Below are positions 1-10,479 of a DNA stretch of 64,000 nucleotides, piece after piece. The notes below the pieces were generated by a model. That model made no database searches and was not told where the DNA came from. It saw only the letters and a list, made by a program, of their open reading frames with translations. Numbering within the stretch: the first letter of the stretch is position 1; the number at the start of each line of letters is the position of its first letter. The position numbers and the translations under genes are program-made. The stretch is from Alphaproteobacteria bacterium. Lineage in GTDB: Bacteria; Pseudomonadota; Alphaproteobacteria; RF32; CAG-239. Where the stretch lies: positions 133,917 to 197,916 of the forward strand of contig SUUK01000001.1 of NCBI GenBank assembly GCA_015062535.1, read 5' to 3'.

Positions 1-1
1 C

Positions 2-1030
<1,029 letters not shown>

Positions 1031-1035
1031 ATCTC

Positions 1036-1428
1036 ATGGCAAAAGATATTGAATTAAAGATATATATGCCAGAAAAGAAAGTCTTTGATAAAAAGGTTTT
1101 TAGAGCTGTTCTGCCATATGATAATAAAACAATTACTGTTCTAAAAGACAGAGCTCCAACATTGTTATCATTAGATATGGGGATAATCCAAATACTAGAT
1201 GAAGCTTATAACACAATAGAAGAGTGGTTTATAGCAGATGGTATGGCAGATATAAAAAACAATACATGCACAATCTTAACAGAGTCATGTTTTGATAAAA
1301 ATGAACTAAGCTTAGAAAAAGCCAAAGAATTAAATGAAAATTTTTCCAATCCATTCTATAAATGGCTAATAGAATTTTATGAAAAACAAGAAGCTCTAAA
1401 AAAACTTCAAAAAACATCTAAAATTTAA
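1036..1428 (+). CDS. atpC: F1F0 ATP synthase subunit epsilon
   Basis: This is the epsilon subunit of F1, which links the rotor to the c-ring and can inhibit ATP hydrolysis. It is called from its position directly after atpD and from its size of 130 residues. The N-terminal beta-sandwich is recognisable (IELKIYMPEKKVF, RAPTLLSLDMGII), but the usual PGxxGxFGxLPGHAP signature is eroded to LPYDNKTITVLKDRAP. The C-terminal helical part is lysine-rich. A bidirectional terminator follows at once, so this closes the atp operon. Confidence 0.93.
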   Translation: MAKDIELKIYMPEKKVFDKKVFRAVLPYDNKTITVLKDRAPTLLSLDMGIIQILDEAYNTIEEWFIADGMADIKNNTCTILTESCFDKNELSLEKAKELNENFSNPFYKWLIEFYEKQEALKKLQKTSKI

Positions 1429-1435
1429 AAAAAAG

Positions 1436-1467
1436 ACTGCAACATATAATGGTTGCAGTTTTTTTTA
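1436..1467. terminator. bidirectional terminator between atpC and priA
   Basis: An 8-bp perfect stem (ACTGCAAC / GTTGCAGT) with an 8-base loop has a T run on the plus side and an A run before the stem. It can therefore stop both atpC and the converging priA. Confidence 0.85.
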
Positions 1468-1475
1468 TATCTCTA

Positions 1476-3662
1476 TCACATAAAAGAATAGGGGTTAATA
1501 TCAATATCTACTCTAACATTAGATTTAAGTTTCACCATGCTAAGCCATTTTTTTAGTATTTCTTGGATATTTACATTTTTATGAGTTTTTAACAACAAAC
1601 GATATCTATATCTTCCTCTAAGCAAACTTAAAGGTGCAGGCGCAGGACCATATGTATCAATCATGTCTGTATGAGGTGCGCACTTTCCAAGCATATATGC
1701 AGCAGTTTCTGCAGCTTCATTATTGGTAGAACTAATGATAATTGCAGCTAATTTTCCATAAGGAGGCATTTTAAGCATTTGTCTTGATGACTTTTCTATA
1801 TCAACAAAAGCCTCTCTATCATGTTTTATAACAGCATCTAATATTAAGTTATCCGGATAAAGAGTTTGTAAATAAACAAATCCTTTTTTCTCGCTTCTTC
1901 CAGCACGTCCTGCAACTTGTGATAAAAGTTGAAAAGTTTGCTCAGTTGAGCGCAAATCAGTCCCCATCAAACCAAGGTCAGCATCAATAACTCCAACCAG
2001 TGTTAAATCAGGAAAGTTATGCCCCTTAGCAATAATTTGCGTACCAATAAGAATATCTACTTCTTTGTTGGTAGTTTTTCTAATTACCTCAGATATCTCT
2101 TTATAATTAGTTGTTATATCACTTGATAAAATTTCAACTCTTGCCTCAGGAAAACGATTTTTTACCTCTTCAGCAATTCTTTCAACCCCTGGTCCACAAG
2201 CTGTCAACCCGTCATCAGAAGAACACTCAGGACAACGCTTAGGAGTGTGCATTTTAAATCCGCAATGATGACAAACAAGCTCCCCTGTAATCCTATGTTC
2301 AGCAAGCCAAGCTGTACAATGAGGGCATTGTATTCTATGTCCACAATCTCTACATATAAGCAAAGGCGCATATCCTCTGCGATTTAAAAACAACATAGAT
2401 TGTTCATTCTTTTCCAAATTCTTTTTTAATTCATCAACTAACGTTGGTGCAATAAATGAAACGCCCCAAGGTCCCTTTATCGGTTTGTCTTTTTTTATAT
2501 CTATAATTTTTATCTCTGGGAGTTGTGCTTTAGCATAGCGCTTACGTAACTTTACAATATCATATTTACCTTCTTCAACATTAACAATTGTCTCAAGGTC
2601 AGGTGTTGCCGTTGATAAAATAATCGGAATTTGTTCTAAATGAGCTCTTAAAACAGCCATATCTCGTCCTTGATAAGTAACCAAACTTTCTTGCTTAAAA
2701 GAATGATCATGGCTCTCATCAACAACAATAATTCCTAAGTCCAAATAAGGAAGAAATAGGGCAGACCGTGCTCCTACAATAACTTTAGCTTTATTTTGAA
2801 TAATAGCCTTCCAAGTTTTTGCTTTTTCTTTAACTCCAACTTCTGAATGCCAAATAAATGGAGTTAATCCAAATCTTTTTTCAAATCTTTTTAACCATTG
2901 TGTCGTAAGCGAAATTTCTGGAACCAAAACTAAAACTTGTTTTCCTAAATTCAAAGCCTCTGCAATTGCTTCAAAATAAACCTCAGTCTTACCACTTCCA
3001 GTAACACCATCCAAAAGGGTTGCAGAAAATCCATTATTTACTTTTTTAATTATATTTTCAGAAGCTCTTTGTTGTTCATCAGTTAATTCTACTTGTTTGG
3101 TAAGATTTATAGTTTGTATTTCAGCTTCTTCATTAACAAGTATCTCCTTTTTATAAAGAAAGCCACTTTTTATCATCGCATTGATAACACTATCACTAAC
3201 AGATGTAGCATTAATAATTTCTTCTTTTTCAGCTTCTTTTTTATTTTCTAAAAAATTAAAAACAGCTCTTCTTGCTTCAGTTATACGAATACCTTCAAGG
3301 TTTTCATTTTTAATTTTAAGTCCATATAATAAAACTTTTTGTTTAGGTAATTGATTAGTTTTTTGCCCTAAAACCATCTTTAAAACCATTCCTTTTGTAG
3401 AAAGATTATATGTCGCTGTTTTTTCAATAAAGGAAAATAATTTTTTAGAAATCAAGGGAAGTGCTAAAACCTCTTTTATTGGTTTTATTTTTTTTGTATC
3501 GATATTGGCTGATTTTCCAATTTTATAAACAACGCCAATAAGCTCTTCTCTTCCAAAAGAAACCCTAACCAATTGGCCTATATCAAGTTTATCATCATAG
3601 CTATAGTCAAATACGTCATCAAAATTAAGAGGAAGAAGAACGCCGTAAATAGCCATAAACAT
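1476..3662 (-). CDS. priA: primosomal replication restart helicase PriA
   Basis: PriA is the superfamily 2 DNA helicase that recognises stalled forks and starts primosome assembly. At 728 residues it has family length. The order is an N-terminal 3'-OH-binding region, Walker A GVTGSGKTEVY, a DEAH-like box DESHDHSFKQ, and the zinc-binding cysteines (CRDCGH, CPHC, CHHCGF, CPEC) inserted in the helicase core. The helicase C-terminal motif GTQIIAKGHNFP and QVAGRAGR are intact. Its start overlaps the chpT stop by one base (TAATG), so the two are probably translationally coupled; an ATG two codons later is an alternative start. Confidence 0.97.
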   Translation of the reverse strand: MFMAIYGVLLPLNFDDVFDYSYDDKLDIGQLVRVSFGREELIGVVYKIGKSANIDTKKIKPIKEVLALPLISKKLFSFIEKTATYNLSTKGMVLKMVLGQKTNQLPKQKVLLYGLKIKNENLEGIRITEARRAVFNFLENKKEAEKEEIINATSVSDSVINAMIKSGFLYKKEILVNEEAEIQTINLTKQVELTDEQQRASENIIKKVNNGFSATLLDGVTGSGKTEVYFEAIAEALNLGKQVLVLVPEISLTTQWLKRFEKRFGLTPFIWHSEVGVKEKAKTWKAIIQNKAKVIVGARSALFLPYLDLGIIVVDESHDHSFKQESLVTYQGRDMAVLRAHLEQIPIILSTATPDLETIVNVEEGKYDIVKLRKRYAKAQLPEIKIIDIKKDKPIKGPWGVSFIAPTLVDELKKNLEKNEQSMLFLNRRGYAPLLICRDCGHRIQCPHCTAWLAEHRITGELVCHHCGFKMHTPKRCPECSSDDGLTACGPGVERIAEEVKNRFPEARVEILSSDITTNYKEISEVIRKTTNKEVDILIGTQIIAKGHNFPDLTLVGVIDADLGLMGTDLRSTEQTFQLLSQVAGRAGRSEKKGFVYLQTLYPDNLILDAVIKHDREAFVDIEKSSRQMLKMPPYGKLAAIIISSTNNEAAETAAYMLGKCAPHTDMIDTYGPAPAPLSLLRGRYRYRLLLKTHKNVNIQEILKKWLSMVKLKSNVRVDIDINPYSFM

Positions 3663-4261
3663 TATGCTCCGATAACAAGCTTATTTTCTTTTAGCAAAAC
3701 ATTTACTTTGTTTTTTGATGCATGATTTAATAAATAATATAAAGGAGCATATGAAGAAATGTTTTCACTAACAGTATTATTTGCTAAAATTTGAGATATT
3801 CCTTCCAATTTTGAGTTGTTCAAATTTGCATCAGATGTTACTTCAATTTCTAAAGAAGAGCTTGTTTCATTAACCACAATCTTTCCACCTTTTATAATAA
3901 CATCTGCCATCATCATGATGCTTGGCATAACAAATTTATAAATCATTGGAGTAGAAATATTAATATCTAAATCAATTTTATAATTAGGATTTCCAATAGT
4001 TGATAAATAATCCTTACAAATTTCTTTAAGTTCTTCAATATTTTTTACACTAGCATTAGAAAGTCCAAAACAAAGCCTAAAAAACTTTAATCTTTTACTC
4101 AATACCTTAGAACTAAAATTTAAAATATTATTTACGTCTTCTAAATCTTGTTCATCACCTTCGTTAAGAAGTTCAACAGCATTAGACACAGCTCCAATAT
4201 TTCCAATTAAATCGTGAGATAATCTTGTTGCTATAATTTCAGCTAAAAATGTATTGCTCAT
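3662..4261 (-). CDS. chpT: ChpT-like histidine phosphotransferase
   Basis: The protein resembles ChpT, the alphaproteobacterial phosphotransferase that passes phosphate from the hybrid kinase CckA to CtrA and CpdR. The N-terminal helix carries the phosphoacceptor box RLSHDLIGNIGA with His16, followed by a second dimerisation helix and a degenerate kinase-like ATPase fold. At 199 residues it has the expected length. An AAAGGA ribosome site precedes the ATG. It is cotranscribed with priA, overlapping by one base. The family is essentially confined to Alphaproteobacteria, so this gene is a good marker of the host. Confidence 0.85.
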   Translation of the reverse strand: MSNTFLAEIIATRLSHDLIGNIGAVSNAVELLNEGDEQDLEDVNNILNFSSKVLSKRLKFFRLCFGLSNASVKNIEELKEICKDYLSTIGNPNYKIDLDINISTPMIYKFVMPSIMMMADVIIKGGKIVVNETSSSLEIEVTSDANLNNSKLEGISQILANNTVSENISSYAPLYYLLNHASKNKVNVLLKENKLVIGA

Positions 4262-4276
4262 TTATAAATCCTTTTG

Positions 4277-5209
4277 TTAAAAAGTATAATATTGTGTATT
4301 TGAAAGCCTTGAGTCTTCATTAAACATTCTCGTTGAATCAAGTGATAATAAAAGAGGATCAAATAATTCAAGTTGTCCAGTTTTTGCTTGTAAATATGGT
4401 TTTTTACCGCCCATACCCCATTTAATTTCACTTGCATTATCTGGTTTACCATATTTTAGGTCGATTCTTCTCCAAAAGTCAAAAATCTTAATGTTGTTAA
4501 TATATATATTTTTAGACGCCTTACTTTTAGACATTGGAAGAGTGCTTTTATAAAATACTCTATATGATAAATTATCAGTAAAAGAAGATGAATAATTAAC
4601 CTCAATAGTTTCTCTTGTCGTATAGCGACTATAAATTTGTTTTTCTACAAATTGGTGACCATTTTCTTTTGCAATTTTTGTTGCACAAGCATTTAATCGT
4701 TCAAATCCAACAATGCCATTAATTCTGCATAATTCCTCAGATCTCCATTCAATAAAGTTGGGAATTTCTAAGTTTTCACTAATTTTTCGATATCCTTGCT
4801 TAATAAGAACATCTTCCACCTCTTTAGGTGTCATTCTAAGTCTAACATTAGAAATATCAAAGTAAGCAGCATTTGACTTTTGTTTTTCAATAATTGTTTC
4901 TTTTATTTTTTCTTCAGCTTTTGCATCTTCATCTGTTTTTAAAATTTCTTTTTTCCCATACTTAAATAAGCTTTTTAGCCAACTCTCATTAGCATTTGCA
5001 TTTGGATCAATATTCTCTTTTTTTTCTTCTTTCTTTTCCCCTTTAAGACTGCTAAATAAAGAAGTGGATGGTTTTTCTTCACTAACTGCTTCATTTTTCT
5101 TTTCAAACAATAATAAATCCATCTCCGATTGTGAATAACCAGCCATCGGAAAACAAATTAAACTAAAGCTTAAAAAATAAGCAAATGTTAAGTAGTTGTT
5201 TTTACTCAT
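4277..5209 (-). CDS. exported protein of unknown function
   Basis: I do not recognise the family. The ATG at 5209 gives a clean signal peptide (basic start, then a hydrophobic stretch ending near GYSQS); a GTG six codons upstream would extend the charged end and is less likely. Residues 30-110 are charged and low in complexity, rich in Glu and Lys, like a flexible periplasmic linker. The rest is a folded domain beginning YFDISNVRLRMTPKEVEDVLIKQG, a style seen in small periplasmic GMT/EVE repeat domains. It lies 15 bases upstream of chpT in the same direction, so probably in one transcript. Confidence 0.7.
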   Translation of the reverse strand: MSKNNYLTFAYFLSFSLICFPMAGYSQSEMDLLLFEKKNEAVSEEKPSTSLFSSLKGEKKEEKKENIDPNANANESWLKSLFKYGKKEILKTDEDAKAEEKIKETIIEKQKSNAAYFDISNVRLRMTPKEVEDVLIKQGYRKISENLEIPNFIEWRSEELCRINGIVGFERLNACATKIAKENGHQFVEKQIYSRYTTRETIEVNYSSSFTDNLSYRVFYKSTLPMSKSKASKNIYINNIKIFDFWRRIDLKYGKPDNASEIKWGMGGKKPYLQAKTGQLELFDPLLLSLDSTRMFNEDSRLSNTQYYTF

Positions 5210-5328
5210 ATTACAATTCCAATCCACCTTATTATAACAAAGCTTTTTTAAAAATCATCTAATTTTTAGTATTTACAAACCGAAGATGAGCATTTATAAC
5301 TAAAAAAAATAAATAAAGAGGTTTTATC

Positions 5329-6681
5329 ATGGAATTAAAAGTAAATGTAATAGGGGCAGGATTAGCTGGTTCAGAGGCCGCTTGGCAATTAGCTAAAAGA
5401 GGAATAAGCGTTTCATTATATGATATGAAACCTAAAAAAATGTCAAAAGCCCACAAAAATACATCATTTGCAGAACTGGTGTGTTCAAATTCATTTCGCT
5501 CAGATGATTATAATAACAATGCCGTAGGTCTATTGCATCAAGAAATGCGCATGATGAATTCTCTTATCATGGAAAGCGCTGATTTTAATAAAGTTCCAGC
5601 AGGAGGAGCTCTGGCTGTAGATAGAGATGGTTTTGCAAAATATATCACTGATAAACTAAAATCTCACCCATTAATAACTATATATGAAGAAGAAATAACA
5701 AAGCTTCCTGAGAATAATGATGAAATGTATATAATAGCAACAGGTCCATTAACATCCGATTCTCTGGCTCAAAGTATCTCAGATACAATTGGTGGAGAAA
5801 AGCTTTCCTTTTATGATGCAATAGCTCCAGTTATCTATAAAGATAGCATAGATTTTAGTAAAGCATGGTATCAATCAAGATATGACAAAGGTGATAAATA
5901 TGATTACATTAATTGTCCTTTGTCAAAAGAAGAATATTATAGCTTTATAGATGAATTGTTGACAGGCGAAAAAGTAAAGTTTCATGATTTTGAGGCTCCA
6001 ACTTATTTTGACGGATGTTTGCCAATAGAAGTAATGGCAGAAAGAGGACCTGATACTTTAATGTTTGGTCCGATGAAACCTGTTGGACTAACAAATCCTC
6101 ATAGCACAGAAAAACCATATGCAGTAGTTCAACTCCGTCAAGACAATAAAGAAGATACTCTAAGAAATATGGTAGGATTCCAAACCAAATTAACCTACGG
6201 TGAGCAAACAAGAATATTTAAAAAGATTCCAGGACTAGAAAATGCAGTCTTTGCTCGTCTTGGCGGTATTCATAAAAATACATTTATAAAATCGCCGATT
6301 CTCTTAGATGAGTATTTGCGTTTGAAAAAATCTCCAAATATTATGTTTGCGGGTCAAATAACCGGAACCGAAGGTTATATAGAGAGTGCCTCTATCGGGT
6401 TATTGGCTGGATATTTTGCCTCATGTTTGATAAAAGATGTAAAGCCTCAACTTCCTCCACGAACAACCGCCTTAGGTTGTCAATTGTCACACTTAAAAGA
6501 TGATACAGATATTAAAAATTATCAACCAATGAATATAAACTTTGGGCTTTTCCCAGAAATTCCACCAATAATAACCGAAAAAGGAAAGAAAAAATACCTA
6601 AAAGGTAGCGAAAAGAAAAAAGCCATATCTCAAAGAGCTTTAGAAGATATAAAAGGGTGGTTAGATGTTGCTAAAGTATAA
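5329..6681 (+). CDS. trmFO: folate- and FAD-dependent tRNA (uracil-54-C5)-methyltransferase
   Basis: TrmFO makes ribothymidine at position 54 of the tRNA T-loop using methylene-tetrahydrofolate and FADH2. The FAD-binding glycines GAGLAG are at residues 9-14, followed by [11 protein letters not shown]. The catalytic cysteine context is [14 protein letters not shown], and [27 protein letters not shown] and [10 protein letters not shown] are all typical. At 450 residues it is complete. A ribosome site AAAGAGG precedes the ATG. Its last 17 bases overlap the next gene, suggesting an operon with the two genes downstream. Confidence 0.97.
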   Translation: MELKVNVIGAGLAGSEAAWQLAKRGISVSLYDMKPKKMSKAHKNTSFAELVCSNSFRSDDYNNNAVGLLHQEMRMMNSLIMESADFNKVPAGGALAVDRDGFAKYITDKLKSHPLITIYEEEITKLPENNDEMYIIATGPLTSDSLAQSISDTIGGEKLSFYDAIAPVIYKDSIDFSKAWYQSRYDKGDKYDYINCPLSKEEYYSFIDELLTGEKVKFHDFEAPTYFDGCLPIEVMAERGPDTLMFGPMKPVGLTNPHSTEKPYAVVQLRQDNKEDTLRNMVGFQTKLTYGEQTRIFKKIPGLENAVFARLGGIHKNTFIKSPILLDEYLRLKKSPNIMFAGQITGTEGYIESASIGLLAGYFASCLIKDVKPQLPPRTTALGCQLSHLKDDTDIKNYQPMNINFGLFPEIPPIITEKGKKKYLKGSEKKKAISQRALEDIKGWLDVAKV

Positions 6682-7408
6682 TGCAAATAACAAGCTCCCA
6701 AAGCTTGGCTTGTATCTAAAAATTATAAATAAAAAAGATAGAAACTTTTTTATCTGTTACTTAGAGTGGATTAGATTACTTTTTATAAGAGGATTTGGTA
6801 TAAAAAATAACTCATCGAAAAATTTTAATTATTTATACAAAGCCGTTTCTAAAAAATGGCCAAAAGATACACTACTTGGGTATCTTCAAGACGAATTTAT
6901 TAAAAGAAATCTATCCTTATCTTTGCTTTTAGAGCCAATAGATGGCTTTTCTTGGATTGCAAAAAATAGATATGAGCTAGATTACATAAAGGCAAGTCCA
7001 ATGTTTTTGCAAATAATTGCTCCCATCTCAAGAATGGTTGCCGTGTTAAATAATTGTAAGCCGCCATTTTACCAGCCGTTTTCAAATTTGCTATTTGCTT
7101 ATTTGTCGCTATATTTGATTTACTCACCAAATCTTGTAAAAATATTTAAAAACAACAAAATATCTATACAATCTAATGTAGTAAATAAAGAACTTCCTCA
7201 CATTTTTAACGAAGCAAAATTTGTAATTCCAACATCAAGCTCGCTATATTTTAAGTTTAAACTAGGTTTTTTCTTAAGCCTATATAGAGTTTTGCTAAAA
7301 AAAGGAACAAAAGAGCTAAAAAAAATAAATTATGTTAACTCATTTTTATATGGTTTGTATTATACTTTAACCATAAAATCTAAAAAAATAAAACTAAATC
7401 AGATATAA
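6665..7408 (+). CDS. unknown protein, possibly a degenerate squalene/phytoene synthase relative
   Basis: The 247-residue product is basic and mostly helical. A central stretch ([25 protein letters not shown], then [20 protein letters not shown]) recalls the helix pattern of squalene/phytoene synthases, the family of the next gene. It lacks the Asp-rich motifs for prenyl diphosphate binding, so I would not predict catalysis. It overlaps the trmFO end by 17 bases and is 15 bases before the synthase-like gene. The gene is real by context and spacing, but the family assignment is weak. Confidence 0.6.
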   Translation: MLLKYNANNKLPKLGLYLKIINKKDRNFFICYLEWIRLLFIRGFGIKNNSSKNFNYLYKAVSKKWPKDTLLGYLQDEFIKRNLSLSLLLEPIDGFSWIAKNRYELDYIKASPMFLQIIAPISRMVAVLNNCKPPFYQPFSNLLFAYLSLYLIYSPNLVKIFKNNKISIQSNVVNKELPHIFNEAKFVIPTSSSLYFKFKLGFFLSLYRVLLKKGTKELKKINYVNSFLYGLYYTLTIKSKKIKLNQI

Positions 7409-7423
7409 AGTTAGGGAAATCAA

Positions 7424-8266
7424 ATGAGTTCAATTGGACGTATTGTAAGAAAAAATCATTCGGCTGTATTTTGGTGCACAAGGCATTACCCTAAAGCTAA
7501 AAGGGAAGCGGTATATACACTATATGCCCTAGTTAAGCACCTTGATGATTTAAGCTCTAGCAATTTACCTAAAAAGGAAAAAGAAGATATTTTACAAGCA
7601 TGGAGAAGAGAACTTGTAAATATATACGATAAAAAAGTTCCAGAAACAGATATCGGACGTAAAATATATAAAAACTGTATGCGTTTTAAAGTTCCAAGAG
7701 AAAGCCTAAATGCTATAATAGAGGGATTTTCACTTGATTGTCCTGAGCCATTATGCCGTCCAAGTAACGAGAACTTTGAAAAATACTGCTATGGTATAGC
7801 AGAAGTTCCAAGCTTTTTAATCTTAAAAGTTATTGCAGAGTTTGATGAGCCTACAACACAATCTTTAAGTAAAGCCATAGGAAGAGCTGTCGAAATAACA
7901 AATATCTTAAAAAACATAAAGGAAGATATGCTAAATGGTCATATTTATATTCCCAAAGAATATTTAACCCTTGCTCAAATTGATGACAATTTATCCTCAA
8001 AAGATGTTTTAACACATACAAATCTTTATATTGCTCGTCAAAAGTTAGCAGAAATAGCCCGCTCTTCATTTAGAGAAGCATATCGATTATTAGAAGAAAA
8101 TAACAATAAAAATTCAAAGCCTATCGTATATATGCTAAACTTGTATTATAGATATTTTGAATTGATGGATACACGTGGCTGGGAGGTTATTTCTCCAAAA
8201 CCAGTATTAAAAGCAAAAGATAGGTTAATGTTATTAATAAAGGCCTTGTTTTTCCATGGTAATTAA
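7424..8266 (+). CDS. squalene/phytoene synthase family protein
   Basis: A trans-isoprenyl diphosphate synthase-like protein of 280 residues. The N-terminal motif FWCTRHYPKAKREAVYTLYALVKHLDDL corresponds to the family's first aspartate region, here reduced to HLDDLSSS. The second region is better kept: EITNILKNIKEDMLNGHIYIPKEYL matches the LTNxLRDxxEDxxxGRxYLPxE signature. Relatives include HpnC/HpnD for hopanoid squalene and NDUFAF6-like assembly factors; no other hop gene is in the window, so the substrate is open. A strong terminator follows. Confidence 0.8.
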   Translation: MSSIGRIVRKNHSAVFWCTRHYPKAKREAVYTLYALVKHLDDLSSSNLPKKEKEDILQAWRRELVNIYDKKVPETDIGRKIYKNCMRFKVPRESLNAIIEGFSLDCPEPLCRPSNENFEKYCYGIAEVPSFLILKVIAEFDEPTTQSLSKAIGRAVEITNILKNIKEDMLNGHIYIPKEYLTLAQIDDNLSSKDVLTHTNLYIARQKLAEIARSSFREAYRLLEENNNKNSKPIVYMLNLYYRYFELMDTRGWEVISPKPVLKAKDRLMLLIKALFFHGN

Positions 8267-8268
8267 TA

Positions 8269-8304
8269 AAATAAAGAACGCAAATTAGCGTTCTTTATTT
8301 TGAT
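8269..8304 (+). terminator. rho-independent terminator
   Basis: A 13-bp stem (AAATAAAGAACGC with its complement) closes on a six-base loop AAATTA just after the synthase-like gene. Confidence 0.8.
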
Positions 8305-8408
8305 ATTCCCCGTTGATAAGTAATTAAAAAACTTTGCTAATCATCTAAGATAGAATTAACCTCTAAAAAGAACTAAATTTGGACTAACTATCAATTAGGG
8401 TATAAATT

Positions 8409-9284
8409 ATGAAAAATATGAACTTATGTGCATTAGTGTGCACAGCATTGTTAACATCTTTTAGCGCCATGGCAGAAGATACATCTACAGTAGAAGCAAA
8501 AGACTATTCTCTAAAAGCAAACATTAAACGTATTGCTTTAGAATATATGGAACATAGTGTGTCAAATAAAAATGACCCTAATTATCCAGATACTTATAAT
8601 TCTGATGAAAAAAGCAATATTGGTGGCACACTTGATGCTAATATTACATACGATAAGCAAAATATGGTGTGGGTAAATGGCTTGTTTGCAGAATATGCAA
8701 AATCAGAAACAACCGAAGATAACATTACAACAGAAAGTGAAGATAAAGATGAAATCTTGCTTTATACAGACTATACTCATAAAGTATGGAACTTAGAGCA
8801 AGGTGTTGTTGGTCCGTTTGCTTATCTTGGTTATGAAACAGAATTTACTACATTTGACTTAGGTGAAGAAAGTTACAGAACTAAGATTTTACGTGCAAAA
8901 GTTGGTATGAAATTATATGATGGAAAATACTTCAAACAACTCTATATCGCAGCCGTAGAAGAAAACGATATGACCTATGATGATAACAATATGAAAACCG
9001 GTGCAGAAATAGGTTATGAGTTTAATTACCCTCTAAATCCACATACAACATTTATTTCAGAGGGATACTATCGTCAATTCTTTAGCTATTCAGAAAAAGA
9101 ACCAACAGATTTTGAATACAAAATGGCATTTAATAACCGTATTCAAACACAGTTAACCGGAGATTTGTACTTAGCTCCATTCTATAATTATGAGCTAGCA
9201 CAAACAAGAGGCGCAAAAAGCTCTAGAGCACAAAGTACCTTTGGACTTTCTTTAACATATAATAAAAGTTTTGACTTATTTTAG
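8409..9284 (+). CDS. outer-membrane beta-barrel protein
   Basis: A 291-residue exported protein. The signal peptide covers residues 1-22 (LLTSFSAMA then EDTST). The mature part alternates polar and aromatic residues in strands separated by acidic loops (for example YTHKVWNLEQGVVGPFAYLGYETEF, and TGDLYLAPFYNYELA) and ends in a C-terminal Phe, as expected for Bam-dependent barrels. About 12 strands look likely. It resembles small salt-induced or DUF481/DUF3078-like barrels, but I cannot choose a family. The alcohol dehydrogenase gene follows after 8 bases, so they share a transcript. Confidence 0.75.
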   Translation: MKNMNLCALVCTALLTSFSAMAEDTSTVEAKDYSLKANIKRIALEYMEHSVSNKNDPNYPDTYNSDEKSNIGGTLDANITYDKQNMVWVNGLFAEYAKSETTEDNITTESEDKDEILLYTDYTHKVWNLEQGVVGPFAYLGYETEFTTFDLGEESYRTKILRAKVGMKLYDGKYFKQLYIAAVEENDMTYDDNNMKTGAEIGYEFNYPLNPHTTFISEGYYRQFFSYSEKEPTDFEYKMAFNNRIQTQLTGDLYLAPFYNYELAQTRGAKSSRAQSTFGLSLTYNKSFDLF

Positions 9285-9292
9285 GTGATAAA

Positions 9293-10462
9293 ATGAATTT
9301 TAAATATTATATTCCAACAAAAATTCTCTTTGGAAGAGGCTCATTAAATAAACTGCATACAGAAAAACTTCCAGGTAAAAAAGCTTTAATCGTTACAACA
9401 TCTGGTCGTTCAGTTATCGATAATGGTTATCTAGATAGAGTAGAAAATGAACTAAAAAAAGCAAATTGCGAATTTGTGCTTTACAATAAAATTACCAATA
9501 ACCCAACATTAACAGAGGTAATGGAAGGTGCTAAAGTTGCCAAAGAAAATAATTGTGATTTTGTGTTAGGTCTAGGAGGGGGATCTCCAATAGATGCTTC
9601 AAAATCAATTGCAATAATGGCAACAAATGAAGGAAATTACTGGGATTACATGGTAAAGGGTTCAGGAAATAGCCGTGAAGTAACTATAAAACCACTACCA
9701 ATTGTTGCAATTACAACCACAGCCGGAACAGGTACAGAAGCAGACCCATGGACTGTTATTAGTAATGAAGAAACAAAAGAAAAATTTGGTTATGGTATAG
9801 AATGGACTTTCCCAACATTGTCTGTTGTAGATCCAGAGCTAATGCTTAGTGTTCCTAAGAATTATACTATTTACCAAGGTTTTGATGCACTATTTCATAG
9901 CCTAGAAGGTTATTTAGCAAATATATCAACACCAATAAGTGATATGTATGCTCTAAAAGCAATAGAACTTATCGGAAAATATTTACCACTTGCAGTAAGT
10001 GATGGTAATAATATTGAGGCAAGAGAAAACATGGCTTTGGCCAATACTTTATCTGGTATGGTAGAAAGTACATCTTGCTGTATATCAGAGCATGCAATTG
10101 AGCACGTTTTAAGTGGTGTTTATAAAAGCTTGCCACATGGTGCAGGTTTGATAATGGTAAGCCTTGCATATTTTTCTAAGATTGCCGAAAAGGGTTGTTC
10201 TGATGAGCGTTTAGTAAATATGGCTAAAGCATTAGGTAACAAAGATGCAACCAAACCAAGTGATTTTATTTCAGCTTTAGCAAATCTTCAAAAAATGTGC
10301 CAAGCTGATAATTTAAAGATGAGTGATTATGGTATAGATAAAAATCGTTTCAACGAATTTGCAAAATTAGCAAAAGAACAAAGTCCTGGTTCATTTGCTT
10401 TAGATCCTTGTGATTTGACAGTCAAAGATGTTGAAGATATTTATACATTATCATACAAATAA
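9293..10462 (+). CDS. iron-containing alcohol dehydrogenase
   Basis: A group III NAD(P)-dependent alcohol dehydrogenase of 389 residues. The nucleotide loop is GLGGGSPIDASKSIA, the coenzyme-side motif is TTAGTGTEADPW, and the metal-binding region carries the histidines in FDALFHSLEGYLAN and SEHAIEHVLSG...LPHGAGL. It probably reduces an aldehyde or ketone in fermentation, in keeping with ackA and hydG in this window. It resembles the BdhA/YqhD-type branch rather than the bifunctional AdhE. It sits between a barrel gene and a membrane glycosyltransferase-like gene with gaps under 20 bases. Confidence 0.92.
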   Translation: MNFKYYIPTKILFGRGSLNKLHTEKLPGKKALIVTTSGRSVIDNGYLDRVENELKKANCEFVLYNKITNNPTLTEVMEGAKVAKENNCDFVLGLGGGSPIDASKSIAIMATNEGNYWDYMVKGSGNSREVTIKPLPIVAITTTAGTGTEADPWTVISNEETKEKFGYGIEWTFPTLSVVDPELMLSVPKNYTIYQGFDALFHSLEGYLANISTPISDMYALKAIELIGKYLPLAVSDGNNIEARENMALANTLSGMVESTSCCISEHAIEHVLSGVYKSLPHGAGLIMVSLAYFSKIAEKGCSDERLVNMAKALGNKDATKPSDFISALANLQKMCQADNLKMSDYGIDKNRFNEFAKLAKEQSPGSFALDPCDLTVKDVEDIYTLSYK

Positions 10463-10479
10463 TAAAAGGAGCTCCAAAT

